Positions 41,841-56,600 of a stretch of 64,000 nucleotides of DNA are shown here, piece by piece. The notes beneath the pieces are model-generated. The model did no database searches, had not been told where the DNA came from, and saw only the letters and a program-made list of their open reading frames with translations. Origin of the DNA: Apostichopus japonicus (Eukaryota > Echinodermata > Holothuroidea > Aspidochirotida > Stichopodidae); the NCBI RefSeq assembly GCF_037975245.1, contig NC_092562.1:25169054-25233053 (forward strand), given 5' to 3'. The position numbers were made by a program, and so were the translations under genes. Position 1 is the first letter of the stretch. Each line of letters begins with the position of its first letter.

Positions 41841-43654
41841 GGGGGGGGGAATTGGTCAAAATTTAAAAATTGCAATTACTCTACAACCTTACATCAGATT
41901 GTATCCAAACTTGCAGTACAGCTGTTTGTTAGTAGCTGGTACATGTGGGCATAAAATATTATGATATTGGCTGTTGACATACTAAACTATTCCGGAAAGT
42001 CATGAATCACAGAGCCCAGGCTACAAAGGTTGTGCCACGGTGACCGTAAAGCGTTTAGTCTACTGGCCATAACTTCTTTGAGGCAATACTAGCAAAATAA
42101 ACTAATAGTGGAATTTCCTGTTGGCAGATTGCCAAGAAAAGTGTTAACATCAATGTCAAGTAAAATGGTACAGTATGAAACAGGAGCGGACATCGAGTTG
42201 CAACAAAACCATTGCAGTATGTCTCGAGCCCTGTATTAGGGGTTAAATATTTCTTTTGGGTAAATTGAGCAAACATGTTTTTTTTCCAGAGTTGTTGCAA
42301 CAATTTTACGAACAAAAAGTCGACATATCTTCTAGAATAATACTGTTAGTTTTAGGTATTCCATTTTAATTGCTTTCAGTTTGTAAACTATGGACGATTT
42401 TGTTTACTTGAAGGATTTGTTTACGTTACCCCGCGACAGTCGTAGCATCCAAAATATTGCTTTTCAGAGACGAACAATGATTTCCCTGCGCAGTGCATTG
42501 ACTTTTTCAAAGCTGGTAAACGTCGGCTGTATCGGGAAAGTCCCGGTAGAAAATAGTACCTGTGCGCTACTTGGACGATGCACGTGACGAAAAGACTCAC
42601 TGCCTAGCTGTCGATTGCTGCTCATATTCTCTGATGGAATAATTTATTACAATTATGTAAGTATATTCTCCGCAAGATCGTGGATTTTCCGTGATGTTTA
42701 AGCTTTGTCACGGTTTGTACTAAGAAACATGTTGAACATTTTCGCCGAACTCGTTTAGTCATACAAATACATTAAATGCCTAATACTTTGCCCACACTTG
42801 TAATCATTAAACTGGTATTTCAACTAAGTTTTTTTCAACAGATAAGTTAAAAGAACATTCATGGACAGAAATCGGATGCTCTGCTGATCACATTAAATAC
42901 ATCCTTAAAACTATGCCGTTTTAATGAACATAAGAACAGTGTCTATAGTGATTATGAGAATATGTTAGTACAAAATAGCGAAGTATTTCCGTGAACCAGG
43001 TTGGCACGTCCAAAGGATTACCTATCATTCCGCTATACCTGGAGTTAACTCGTTGAAACGCAGGTTCAAACTGCATCGCTTATCTCCGTTTTAATGTTAG
43101 CTCTACCTATATGCATGCTAAAAGCTAGTCTTGGTCAAGTCGTTTGTAATACTCCTTTCCTCGCCTACAAACTGTACATGCCTCAGAGTCCGCTTCTGCC
43201 TACCACGAATGTGCTTGCCCACTGTATTTTACATGCCAGAGGATCTGTCCGATACAATTCCTCAAAACCACAATGACACATGAACAGCAATGGGATAGCA
43301 AAACCCACTATGGCTCACATTCGTTGCAGTTGCACCTACACTAAAATTATAATTAATAATAATAAACTAAATACTACTATGGTTATACAAACTAAGGCTA
43401 TATATTATATACCTAACGTTAGGCTTGGTCCGTGCCTGTAACTTGACAACATATATCTCTATTTCTTAGGTTCAAAGACTTTCGTAGGTTCTGCACCGAT
43501 TTTACAGAGATTTCCATCATTTCTGCTTTCATTTTATTCATATAACATGGGCTAGTCGGTCTCTCTCCGTCATTTTAACAAGTTCTGAGGCACTAAATTC
43601 TTTGAATTTGTATACGTATTTTGACGTCATAACAGTGAACAGCGCCGCTAGCAT

Positions 43655-43795
43655 CAAATGAGACATTAGCATCAAAGTAGACAACAACTTTGAAGGAGAC
43701 AACAGCATCAGAGGAGACAACAACAACAGCAACAAAGGAGACAACAACATTAAATGAGACAACAAGATCAAAGGAGACAACACCATGATAACAGG
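43655..43795. repeat. GGAGACAACAAC minisatellite (spacer 1)
   Basis: About eight degenerate copies of a 15-18 bp unit, GGAGACAACAACATCAAA-like. Spacer 2 has one more unit. Confidence 0.75.
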
Positions 43796-43968
43796 CAGAC
43801 AGAATGGAAGAAACAAGATAATACATTTCCCTTTCGGCGTTCCATACTCTAGCTGCGACGTCTATCTTCACTTCAGTCAACATGCCTTGTGCACGTGACA
43901 GATTATTATGTAAAGTATGAAAACCAGACGGTAGCCAGCTTATGCGGAAACTATATATAATGTACTTG

Positions 43969-44000
43969 TATATAATCCTGGCTGTGTGGTGAGCGTCTAT
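43969..44000 (+). promoter_or_regulatory. TATA box and start region, gene 2
   Basis: TATATAAT at 43969-43976 is followed by the same GTGGTGAGCGTCTA core as in gene 1. The leader to the ATG at 44209 is much longer than in gene 1, with about 150 extra bases that are also present before the third copy. Confidence 0.55.
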
Positions 44001-44208
44001 GAAGTATCATATTCCGATAGCATTGTGGATCAGTTGGTAGTCTGATATTGCTATAGGACAGTTACTGCAAAAATGTTGACAACAGCTCCGTGAGCCGGAA
44101 GTTGCTGTTACAGAAACTCTGTGAAATTACATAGGCGTCCAAGTCTGTGAATGGTTCTGTAGATTACTAATACTCAGCTATATGAATATATAGACATCGA
44201 ACAAAAGA

Positions 44209-44314
44209 ATGGCTCAGTCTAATTCAGATATATCAAACTCTGAAGACAATGTGCCCCAGTGCTGTGAAATACTAAATGCAAACTCGAGTACTCAAGAAGA
44301 ACTCGCAAGGAAAG
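44209..44314 (+). CDS. Gene 2, exon 1
   Basis: The ATG has A at -3 and G at +4. The exon encodes 35 codons (MAQSNSDISN and onward) plus one base before donor GTAAGG. It aligns with gene 1 exon 1 but carries four extra codons and many substitutions, so the extreme N-terminus is the fastest-changing part of the protein. Confidence 0.75.
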
Positions 44315-44584
44315 GTAAGGCAATTTTTTTTTCCAGATTGTTCCATAGAAGGAGATAAAACTAGTGTGCGGTACCGCTAACCGATGCTGAAACATAGCGG
44401 TATTTCATTGTCTTTTTTACATAAACGTCTAGGCAACGATAGACATAACCTAAGTTTATCTAATTGAAAAAAAAGTGTAGTCCCATAATACGCCAGTACA
44501 ATGTACAGTCGTACAGGGTCAACCGTGGATACACACGGGGAGCTAAAAGCAGCAATTAAGCGTTATGGTTTGGAACATTGAACA

Positions 44585-44620
<36 letters not shown>

Positions 44621-44630
44621 TCTAGTAAAT

Positions 44631-44672
<42 letters not shown>

Positions 44673-47600
44673 ACGAAGTCCAGATATCATGGTTTGGGAG
44701 ACGAACACAATAAAGCAGGTAAGGGAGGTTTTGTTTTTAAAATCAATCTAACAGGCTGCCTCTTGGTAACAAAAATATATAACTTAGCATAAATACATTA
44801 CAAACCTTAATACTTAAAGTAACTTAGCGCGCACGCAAGGTACCTCGGCTACCGCTTGGGCTCTCCGTCGGGGTGTCAAATTCCAGGGTAGTCGGTGTTG
44901 ATTAAGTAACAATGCGGTGTGTCTGGAAGCTTCCGGAAGTCGCTTTACGTAAATAACAGTTCCGGAAGAGAACAGGACCAGGTAAGTTAAATGATAAGTC
45001 CAAAAGAATGGTATCCAAAACAGAATTAAGAGAAAGTCACACACAGCATGGTTGGCATGGTGAAGAAAGGCCGGCACGGAAAGGGTGGGTTTTGTAAGTG
45101 CTAGGCAGACATAGTTGTTTACGTGGCGTGTCGTACAGGTTGGTGCCACTGGGAGAAGAGACCGAGCCACTCCTTGAAAACTAATTTATATGACATTCGG
45201 TGAGGTTACTCGACCGTAGCTTAGAACTGCACTGATTGTGCTCTTCGTTTACAAGCTAGCATAATAATAATACCCCATTTAAGCATTGCATAACATCAAT
45301 TAGCGTAGTAAACCTTTAAAGTAACATGCTACATCATAACATCCCCCCATAAAGTGGAACAATACAACCAAAAAGGGAAGCTTTTACCCTTGAAAACACA
45401 TAGCATGTGATGATAATTACACAAAACAGAAACACTTTAACACTCACATAATATTTACAACTAACCGACACGGCTGAGTGCGTCTGCACATATGTTTCCC
45501 ATTCCAGGTATATGAACTATCTTTAAGTCATGACCTTGGAGGAAAGTACTCCATCTCATCAAAATCACATTTGGAATGAAAAATGCACCCAGTACGTTTA
45601 CCCGTCTCATGAACATAGTTTGTAAGGGTCTCAAAGGTTGTGGTACCTATATCGATGATGTGATTATATATTCTGACAGCTGGCAGTCTCACATAGATCA
45701 AACCAAGGTATTTTTTGAGAGACTTGAGAGTGCAAACTTAACAAGTAATCTAAACAAGAGCTCACTGGCTCACTTATAAGTATGAGTTTAAGATTCTCAA
45801 ATGCGGTTTGACAACCATCTGACCAGACAAATTTAACTTTCTTTGCTAATAGGCTAGTGAGTGGACTGGACACATCTGCAAAATTCGGACAAACTTTCCT
45901 ATAAAATCCGGTCATTCCCCCAAAACGCATTAGTTCCTTTTTGTTTGAAGGAACTGGAAATTTATTAATTGCTTCAACCTTAGCTGCTTTGGGCAAAACC
46001 TTGCCCCCTCCCACAACATGACCAAGATACGTAACAGAAGCCTTTCCTAGATCACTCTTGTTAATTATCATCACATTTTAAGTGTTTTCAAGGGAAAAAA
46101 ACCTCCCTTTTTGGTTGTATTTTTCCACTTTATGAGGGAGGGGGGGGGGATGTTTTGATGTAGCATGTTACTTTAAAGGTTTACTACGCTAATTGATGTA
46201 ATGCAATGCTTAATTTACAAGAAATTTATGTGATGTTATAGTTTAGAAACATTGCAATAGGTACCATGAACTTTTACTGGGGGTACAATTATCCTGAACT
46301 CATCCCTTTCAAATTTGGTAGCATAAATAATGATACTATTGAGTTAAACTTTCTGCTACCTTCTTCTGCCTTCTGCTACCTTCATTCCTTGAATTGACCA
46401 CAACATAAAAGTAATTACAATATGCATTGCAAGAGTTTTAATGGAATAGAGACACAAAATTCTGATGGGGAAGCCCCCTCCCATCCAGTGCCAGTACCCA
46501 ATGGCTTTGACAATTCTTGATTCTAACCTCATGCTGCAAAATACGAACACATCAGAGCTCTCAAACTTAACATATAAATGACTAGATTTGCAGAAAGTCT
46601 GCCTGGTCACAATTTACACAGTCAAACATAATCATGGCTGTTCCAAGACTAAAAACTAGTTATTCCATCTGGTCATCTTCGTCTGTGTCCAAGTCTTCTC
46701 CAATCTCAAGTATCATCTGACTGATGTTTTCACACCCCTTGCATTGGCATAAATCTGTGCATGGAAGGCCGAAAGATACACAGCAACTGTCTCCTGCATT
46801 TGGTAGTTGGCACTTGTTTTTCTTACATGAGAAGTTCCAAGTTCAATTATGCTTTCAGGAGCAGGTGGGAGGGTCATCCAATAAATGGCAAGGTGTCCAT
46901 TATCAAATATCCATCCTTGTTCACTAGGTGATGGCAAATCTTGATTCTTCATTAAGCTTAGTTTATAAATTCTTGCCTGGAAGTTGGCACGAAGGATATG
47001 TTGACGAAGGGCATCATTATTTGGAGGCATCGTACTCTCCATCCTGTTGGCTTTCTTAAACATATCAAACCGCACGTCGTTGACTGAAGTTGCATCCTTT
47101 TGACCATACAGCTTGTAGACGAATTGTTCAACTACAAGGAAATTGACATCATCAAATGTAAAGGAGTCGCCCAACATCGTTAGTGACTTTGCAGATTCTG
47201 CATCACCTTGTATGTGTCTCAAGGCTTTTACCTTTCCCTTCAAGAAAAGGGCACTTACTGAATCACATCCTGTGATACATTGGAGACCAATTAGTGCCTC
47301 AGCCACACTATTGCCCAGCCCACGGTGCACTGCCTCCAAATCTATGGTTCTCTTCTTGTCATCTTTGCTAGCGTGGAAATACATTTTAGACTGTATTTGT
47401 GTTGTTAATGTGGTAGCAAGGACAAGCACATCAGTATCTGGACTGCTGACTACCACTGGAGTTTTCCCTGAAGAAGCATCGGCTGCATATTTTGCATGTA
47501 ACAACATCCTTGTATCAGCCCCTTCATGATCACAGAATAGCAGATCAACTTCTCTCACTTCAGCAGTATTTGAGTGCCCTTCTATATCTCCATCTTTATA

Positions 47601-50600
47601 TACCCTGAAAATGAAAACACGTTTTACAGAATACGATGGGTTGATTATTGACAAAGCTTCTCGGTAGAGGTAGTGTGACCTTGATAGTGTCCAATCCAAA
47701 CTATGTCTTATATGTGACCAGGTTATTGCATATAAATTGTCAAACCATAGAAACTGTCCACTTTTCAATAGTCCTTAAATGTAAAGCATTGTCATACCTC
47801 CTTAGACATGTTGTCAAAAATCAGTCTATATTTATTCCAACAGTGTACACATTTGCAAAACGAGACTGCTTAAACAGTAGCCCGCAATCATTACTATTAC
47901 TGAACGATATAGTAAAAACAAGACATCAGTTTTATCCTAGTGCAATTCAGTTTAATATACATGGGACAAGTTCTTCTATTCCTTCTTTTGACTACTGGTC
48001 AATGCTAGTTGTAGAAGGCCTAGCTTAAATTGCATGTAGACGAGGGCCTCGGTGTGATTAGCTTCTTAAGCTAACCGAATGTCACCCTCATGCCAAAAAT
48101 TAAATAACAAAACAAATAAACAAATTGATGTTATCTAGTTGTAAATATACATATAGTATACACAGATTACGATAGGAGTGCATGTGACTTTACCTACGCA
48201 CACTAGCAGCCTCTGCAAATAGTCACCATGTAAATGATTAACGTTAGTCTATCACTCAAATTGTCCTAATGTCATTTTTGATTTCGTTTAGTTAACGGAC
48301 TATAATGTGGACAAGCCTTGTTCATAAAAATGTTACTTTCCTACCCACTAAGCTCAAGAGTATGACAAAATAGGTAAATACTGAGTAAAATTGTCAGTAA
48401 ACACGGGCAAGTCGTACACTAATGACTCAATGAGTCAACATTTAAGATTGGACCCTTTTCGCGAAACTAGCTGTTCCAGTGTCCATCCTATGAATACTTG
48501 CCAAACGTGATTCGGCTGTGTAAATACGAACTTCGAATGTTGATTTCAACTTTATTTCATATGAAAAGAACCTGAAAAGTACTCACCATTGGGTATATTG
48601 GTATGTTGTTTTCAGATCATATCGGTACATCTATCAAATTTGAAAAACTTGGACGAACGAATTTGTTTTCGTACGCAAAATATGGACGTTTCAACATAAC
48701 TATGTGATAACCATGTTGATTTGTGTGTGTTACCATTTGGCAGTAATGCTGCTTTGCGATTGGTGTATACGGACTAAGTCCTACCTTTCAAAGAGAGAGA
48801 AAGTTTCCAAGTGCTTTCGTGCAAAAAATAGCACCAAGTTTACCGAATAACTAAAAACCATGCGCAATTTTGGTGGAACAAAGCGGATTTACGAATAATA
48901 TTTTTGAGAGTAATTTTGAGTTGCCCCTCTGACAGGACGACGGAACTGCAAGAAAAGAACGGCTTTGCCCACGGTCTAAAATGGTCATACAGTTAACAGT
49001 GTCAAATGCCTCTTGGAGATCAAGTCATACCATCCCAACAAGATAACGTTTAAATCTGACCAAATAAAATCGATAAGATAAATCCAAGTTGTATCAGTAG
49101 AAGATCCCTGTCTGAAACCAGATTGAAAATCATACCGAATGTAATATTTACTGAAGTAATCACTAATTTGGTGAAAAACAACGTTTTCCAGGATCTTTGA
49201 GACACTGCTCAGGATAGAAATAGGACCATAATGCTCCTTCTTTATTTTATCACTTTTTGTTCAAAGGAATAACGCTTCTAATTTGAAGTCCATAGGAGCT
49301 GTACCACGATGTAACGACACATTGATAATGTATGCCATGTGAGGAGGTATGCAAAGTACCATAAATAATTAACTTAAACGGTATACCATCAAGTCTTGTG
49401 GCTTATTTAGTGCTCAAATGCATTCTTAACTTCATCATCACCAACAGCTGAAAATTTTAGAGGACTAGTCTTAGGTAAAATAGTTGCATACACGTTGAGG
49501 GCATCATCATAGTAATTGCCAGAAGCTGGTGTCATTTTAACAACAAGAGAAGAAGCCAATGAGGTAAAATATTTATTTAACATCTCTCCAACTTTGCATT
49601 CATCAGAGGAGACACTTCCATCATTACCAGATATACAAGCGCAAGAACTGTGTTGACCTTTCTAGAGGGAACAACTAAATCTATTAAAACCTTCCCAACG
49701 TCATTGGAACACCCGGAGCCATCATTACTCTTTATAGAAAATATAAAACCCTTTTCACTTTTTGACCATGTTTGAACTTTCAAACGTAAACATTTGACAA
49801 TGTCGTGGCCCTAGTCTGTTTTCTAAACATCGCTAAATTCTTTGCTTTCGCAGCCGAATGTTCTCAATTATCTCACAAGAAATCCAAGGAGCAGACTTTT
49901 GCTTAGCCATCGTATTAATGCCCCATTGCAGTTTCGTACGAAAAGTACGAATGCGATCAATTGCATTGTCTGATATGTGTAGCTTATTTAAAATATATTA
50001 TTCGTACGAACATATACATTTTCTGCAACCATCTCATAGTCAACGCATGCTCTATCGCGGTGCACGCATTGATTCAATGGTTATTTCGCCCCCCCCCCCT
50101 CACAAAAATAAAACATAAATAAACATGATTGACAAACAATTTTATTTCACTCATAAAAATTAAGTATTGTTATAGCATTTGTTTCGTAAAGTAGTCATAA
50201 CTTTATTTTTTCCCGCATGAATTCCACTCAGAGTGTACTTTCATAAGCTTCCATATCCAGAACCAATAGAGTTCACTCTGTATGGATGTTATAGGCATCC
50301 GTATTCAATGAATTGTCATGGACGTTGTTGTCACCTTCATGGTATATGGAATATTATGTTCATGAACCCCGGTTCCCATAGATATCTATATTGTTTAATG
50401 TGGCAAATATCGTCTGTAGAACGGTAAAGATGGTTCTATCGTTGCCCAAATTACTTGGTAGGCCGCTATTTTGGAAGCCCAGCTCTAAGAAGTCCCACTC
50501 AAATAAATGATTAAAACATTCTGTTGATTTTAAGATAAATAATTCCCTCCGTGAGAATTAACTTAGTTCAATTTAACGCTGTAAAATTACTTCAAGATAC

Positions 50601-53600
50601 TGATTGGAAACAAATATAAATTATTTCGCCATGACAATGATCGCGAGTACTGGTAGCTTCCCTTTCTAGAACTAATATGCCTCAGTCTATCAAAATTGTT
50701 CAGAAGTTGCAAAGCTTGGGGTCACACGTGATGGGGGTATCTGATCCATGATTGGTTCAATATTACCTACTTCGGAACATCGTTAATATTCATCAAATAT
50801 ATCACTAAATAAACCAATCATTACGTGAGAAAGAAAACAACACGTGTCATAATCTTTTGTTATATTTTTCTTTGTCTGAAAATACGGGCTCCTAATGTAG
50901 ACGTCTGAAAATGGACCGAACAATTTCTTATGTATTTCTTTATTCAGGAACCGTGAGGATTAACGAAGTGAAACTTGAAGGTCAAACGTGCAAAGGGTTA
51001 AAGACCTTGCAGGAGTTTGATAGAATCTTAAAGGGGGTATAATATTACAATACTGCGCTTATGGTAACATACTCCTTATAATTGCCTTATTGATATTTAC
51101 ACTAAATCGTCAAAGTAATGTGCTCCATAAGTCCTTAATTGTAGAAGTTCTCACAAGCTAAAACCTATCCAGCACTGAATAGGTGACGATTAATGGCACC
51201 ATCAGTTTTCCGTATCATGAGTATGACAATGTTTCGTTATGAGATCCTGAAGTTTTCGTAACGTGTAAATTCCATTTGTGTACTCTGACATCCAAAGCCG
51301 CACAAACAAATTTTGTATCAAACATATCATAACATATAGATGTCCTCACAAGCTAACACCTACTCAGCACTGAATAGGTGGCGATTAATGACATCATCAG
51401 TTTTCCGTATCATGAGTATGCAAACTTTTCGCTATGAGGTTTTCGTAACGTGTGAACAAACTTCTCAGTTCAGTTTTCTTACGTTGCTCATGGGAAGCAT
51501 AAAGTTGTCTAAAGTCAATTGCCTCAATTGACCCAATGTTTCCACCACTTGAACTTCCATTTGTGTACTCTGACATCCAAAGCCGCACAAAACAAATTTT
51601 GTATCATAACATGTCATGCCCTCCTGAAGCTTTTTGGCAGTTTTCCTGGCGGAGAACAAGCAGAATGATATAGACTGTATATGCAGTATGCCACTTTCTG
51701 CAATATCCATTTGTATTCAACGTCACCGTCGTTAGACGAACTCGGTGTATTCGTCATATCCCCCCCCCCTCAAAATGTCAATGGAACTCTCGAAAATTCG
51801 GTGTGAGCACTCCGTTAAGATACATAAAACCGTGTGAGTATTCATTTCACAGGACTCCCGTAATAGTATATGTAGGATACCGTAATATTACCATAAAGTC
51901 TGCTTTCACTCTCAAACACTGAAAAGGTGCGTGTCCGTCGATCTCTCTACTCGAATAAAATTCGCACTCACCAATCAGCATTACAATTAAAAGTCAAGAA
52001 AATGGTACTTGGAATAATAAGTACCACCTGGGCAATAACCGGGCCGCTGTGCCATCCAATTCAGCCAGCGGCAATTTTTGCGTCAACTGCTTTCTTATTT
52101 TTGTTTCTTGCAGTCAAGGATCTGCAAGCAAAGCTTGTCATCAGAGACAATGCCATCAAGAAATATTACGTGGAATTAAATCATTTATGGGAGGCAGTCC
52201 GGCGTCGTAGTCAGGTATGATACATTATTGTAAGAAAATTATGATGAACATAATTAACATTCCTTCTAACTAACAATTTAGTTCGGTTAAATAAAACGTC
52301 CCAGTGAACACAACTTTTGTTTTAACCAAATCGATTGATATAAATTTCCTGTGTTTTCCGATAAAAACAAGTTCCTTAGCTCTCTCTGCATCACCGGCTG
52401 GCTATTTACAGTTAAGGCAGCTGTGGGAAGTACGAGTTGTATTTTGCTTCTGTAAGTTAATATTCTGAAATATAAAAAGGGTTTGATGTGACATAATTAT
52501 TAGAATAAAACTATATCATTAAGTAGTCGCCTGTTTGGACCTTATTTTAGTTTAAAATTCTAGGAACGTGTCAAAGGTCGATCAATTGTTAGCTGATCTA
52601 TCAGAAATACTCGGTGGTCAGCCCTTTCACGGCAGTTTCCACGGACAGCTATGACACTATCTGAGTGAAGCACTAAAATTATACAAGCAGATAATGTTTT
52701 CCATGTGCCTCTCAGATACCGGAAATGACACTTTCCAGACATGAAAAGTTGCATTAAACACTCCACTTGCTCGAGTCATTAGAGGCGAAGAATTTTTTTC
52801 AAAGTTGGTTCTTAAGGCAGGATTATAGTACTTACCACTCTGTTCGCCATAACATGTCGCTGTTGTGAAAAGTACACCTATTCTTCTAAGAAGAAAAAAA
52901 CGGGTATAATTAAAATCAATTTCAAAGTCGAATGCACAATGTATGTATGAAGTCGTAAAAATGATCTGCATTGTTGCCCAACACTGCAAATTGCCCTCAT
53001 TTTTTCAAGGCTATTACTGCTTAAACACAAGGGGATAAACTGTGCCAGCATTCTTCCTAGTTCAATTGATATGGTTAACACACACATCGGACTATCCCAA
53101 CTTTTTTTTGCAGTTACGAGTACCTTTTCTGTTTAACATAAAAAAAATGTTCGCTCACTGCCAACAAAAAATTAGAGTAATGCTTCAATTTCAGTAATAA
53201 CAGAAATATCTACTGCCTTCGGCGCTGTATCATTGATAAACTCATAGTTCTGCAGCTTGTCAAATTATGCAGAACTCGATAGGACCGATATAACAGCGTT
53301 CTCTGTTAATTTTGGGCGTGGTTAAAGAGACCGGTTCTTAGTTCCGATCGACGTGTTTGTAAATACTTTCCGAAAAAGTGTCACAGCATGAATAAGTAAA
53401 CCTGTAGATGAATCATTTTTATCATTTTCCCTATAAATACAAGTTTCTGTCTGTATTTTTTGCATGCCATATTCAACACAGAAGATGTTCACCTTTACGG
53501 AGTTGAGAAAGAAGCTTTAACATAGATGACTCAAAGTGGTAATAAAACAACTCTTTCATTCTCCTATACAAACGGCGACACACAAGTACTGATATGTCTT

Positions 53601-56600
53601 TTTCCTTTCTTGTTCTATTTCGTATAAAGCATAAAACCGAACACGATGACAGTGGTGTGTAGTATATTTATAATCCATATCAAACGTACAAGATCATAAC
53701 ACATAGCATTGTGGAAATAATCAGTACATCGTATGTCAGCCATGTCAGTTCACCAAAAACTGTCGGTTGATGAAAAGGATTTCAGAAGCAACAATTATTC
53801 CATTGTTGTGGATGAAAGAAATACTTGAAATGATATTTATTGATAGACAATCAACTTTTAAACAGTAATATTATCGAAGGCCTACCTCATGTGTACTTTT
53901 CATGGGTGGGTAAACAATTTCGACGGTACACAAGGTAATATCATGATCCATTAGTTATGAAACTTGCATCTAACGCCTTAATCTGGTAATTTGAAACTCA
54001 ACATTTCTAGTTTTAGCCTCCCAGTGAAACACCTAAGGCAGAGAAAATGTGACTTCTTCTACTGCCCTTTGTGATGGCGCATAGGGGCGGCATGAAACCA
54101 AACATGCACATGTAATATGTGTAACAGAATACTTCATTGAGTTTCTAATGAGCTTGAAATGTCTTGTATTATGCAATCATTTATTAAAACAGAATGGAGT
54201 TTTTGTGGGATGCGTAAGTCTGGGCATTCGTGATCAGGCTATACGTACAGACTAAACGTAAGCAAAGAAGAATTGTTGCGACTTGGCGAGAGGGTGGAGT
54301 GCGGTGGGGGTGAGAAGGGGGTAAGCAGACGGTCTCCTTTCACCTTTGTGTGAAAATTGATGGCGCCAAATAAGAAAAAAAGTGGTGACAGATTTGAAGC
54401 TAAAGGGCAACATGCCTTGTAAGATTAAACCAATTGAACTACTGTTAGTTCATGTGCAAAACTTAGAATAGCTACATATAGCAAAATTATCCGGAGAAAG
54501 TTTTCGCAAACTTTGTAAAAACTACAAAAGCCGACAATTTTTTTTAAATCCACCCGGACGCCAATATATAAGATAGGAAAATGAACAAGGATATTTCCAA
54601 GGAAATTCGGATGTACGGTAACCCTACCTATGGTCGATGAGTTTCAATGAAAGATTCAACAAAAGGCAGTTCACTACATTCGATCCCATTCAATACGCTC
54701 GTATAGTATATATATAATGGAACTGAGGTTCAATGTAAGTCACAACGCCAGTTAGAATTATCTATATTTTCTTAGTTTTATTTTAAATTTTTATGATCGT
54801 CTTTTTAGATGAGAGTGATGATGAGCTCGATGAAGACGAGTTCAAAGATAACTTGGAGGAGATCCAAAAGGAGAAAATGGTAATCAATTACAAAACACCC
54901 ACATTGCGTCAAGTGGAGTTAATGCATTAATAAATTCGTGTAATCAGTGACATAGCATGGAGCAACCTGGTCCCGGTGCAGCAATAGAAATGTTCATCCC
55001 CCACTCCAAAGGGAAAGTCAACGTTCACCCAAACCCAAGAATCGCTTGGGCTAGGCTGTTATTTGGCACCTCTAGGCGCGGCTATTGATATGGCATTCTC
55101 AAGTAAGTTTTAAATACATTTGCGACGCCGGTTTGAAGGTAGTTCCAGTGGACAGGTAAATCTGGTGCACTGTATATAGTACACCGGGGGTGACTGTTTG
55201 AAATTGTGCACACTTGAGTGTGTGTTGTGGCAAGTTACTAGTGACCAGGGTTAACTGTTGTAAAAGTTGTAAGAATGCGTTAATTCATGACAGAGAACCA
55301 ATACAGTACAATATAAATTATATGTATACAAGTTACAGTGCAAACATGAAGGTTTATTATTTTCAGGTTGCTGTAAGAGAAGTTACTTCTGGGATGGCTC
55401 ATCTAAGAAAGGAACTAAAGGTGAATATAGATATAAATTAGTATTGGAATAAGAAAAACTTTACGTCATCATTATGACGTCACTTATTTTCTAATGATGT
55501 TTAACATGTTCTTATATATTCATATCGCAGTTTAATAAATAAAAAAGCAAGAATTATTGTAAGGGACCATTAACCGAACATCTTCTTTTCATTGTGTGAT
55601 TGAAAGCTTATTATCTCGAATACCTCTCCAAACAAGCTTAGATTAATATCGTTTGGCGTTAGCGATTTCGTAATGTTTAAAGTCACATGATGAGAACCAA
55701 GTTATGTCGATACTTAATGTCATATAGAATCAAAGTGCTTGTCTATAAGAAAGAGAGAGAGGGAGAAAGAAAAACAGTTTAAGAGATCAGAACTAGAGCA
55801 GCTTGTTCAAACTTTCTTTTGCCAGTGAAATAATCCCAAACACCTTAAAGGAAACATAATTACTTGTCAAAGGTCACGGTGTTCAGTTTTCCGCGCCAGT
55901 ATTCGCATAAGGCCATAACGCTGTCTGCCAATCCGTCCTGTTTTATGCTGCTGCTATGGTTACCTCCCAGCTCCTCCACTTGCCCTACTTTCTTCCTTCA
56001 CTAGTTCAGTAGCATTGGCATTTATTAAATATAGTTGATATAGTTAAATATAATTGATAGTTCGGCTCCTTTAATGTAAATTGCAACTTTTGAAATGGTT
56101 ACATGTAACAATACACAACATTTTCACCGAAGTGTACCGGCCACTGTCTTATCATGTAATTCTCAAATATGTTACGACCAACTAAATATCAATTTATTTG
56201 CATTTGCTTCTATACAGGGTACTGTATTCTGTCCGTTGACCGAAGCCGCTCGGCATCATTCGAAGTTTTCTTCGTCGCCTTTGCGTTTTGATGGCATTCA
56301 AATAAAGATTAGCCATGATGCCTCTGAAATGTCGTTCAAGGAAGGGTCCGAATATTATTTGAAAGAATATTTTCCAGGTGAAACTACTTATCGCATACCT
56401 GTTGGTTATGACAAGAGCAAAAAAGAAGTAAAAGATCTAAAGAAAGATCTTGGAAAACGCCAGCTTTCCCACATCCCTGACGAAGATATTCCCGATAAGC
56501 CCACAATTCTATCTGACAGAAAAGGTAACATTGCTAACGAGAACATAGCAAGTTGCTTTGAGAAGTGGGGTAAAGAAAAAGAGAAGAGAATGATGATATT

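Larger units (their letters stand above)
38849..44208. repeat. Array spacer 1 (between gene 1 and gene 2)
   Basis: Nearly identical to 58639-64000. Known differences are the (TA)n length, a roughly 20-base local duplication in the second copy at about 59670, a 48-base deletion in the second copy (matching about 42,377-42,424) and one extra minisatellite unit. It holds remnants of non-LTR elements and the gene 2 promoter. Short frames present in both spacers are not supported as genes. Confidence 0.8.

Noticed and set aside
40398-43276. Short frames repeated in both spacers (60-96 codons)
   Set aside because: Their conservation reflects near-identity of the spacers, and several overlap the decayed non-LTR endonuclease remnant.
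56095-56217. 41-codon upstream extension of the gene 2 last exon
   Set aside because: It reads through intron 5, and the aligned gene 1 sequence has no matching frame.
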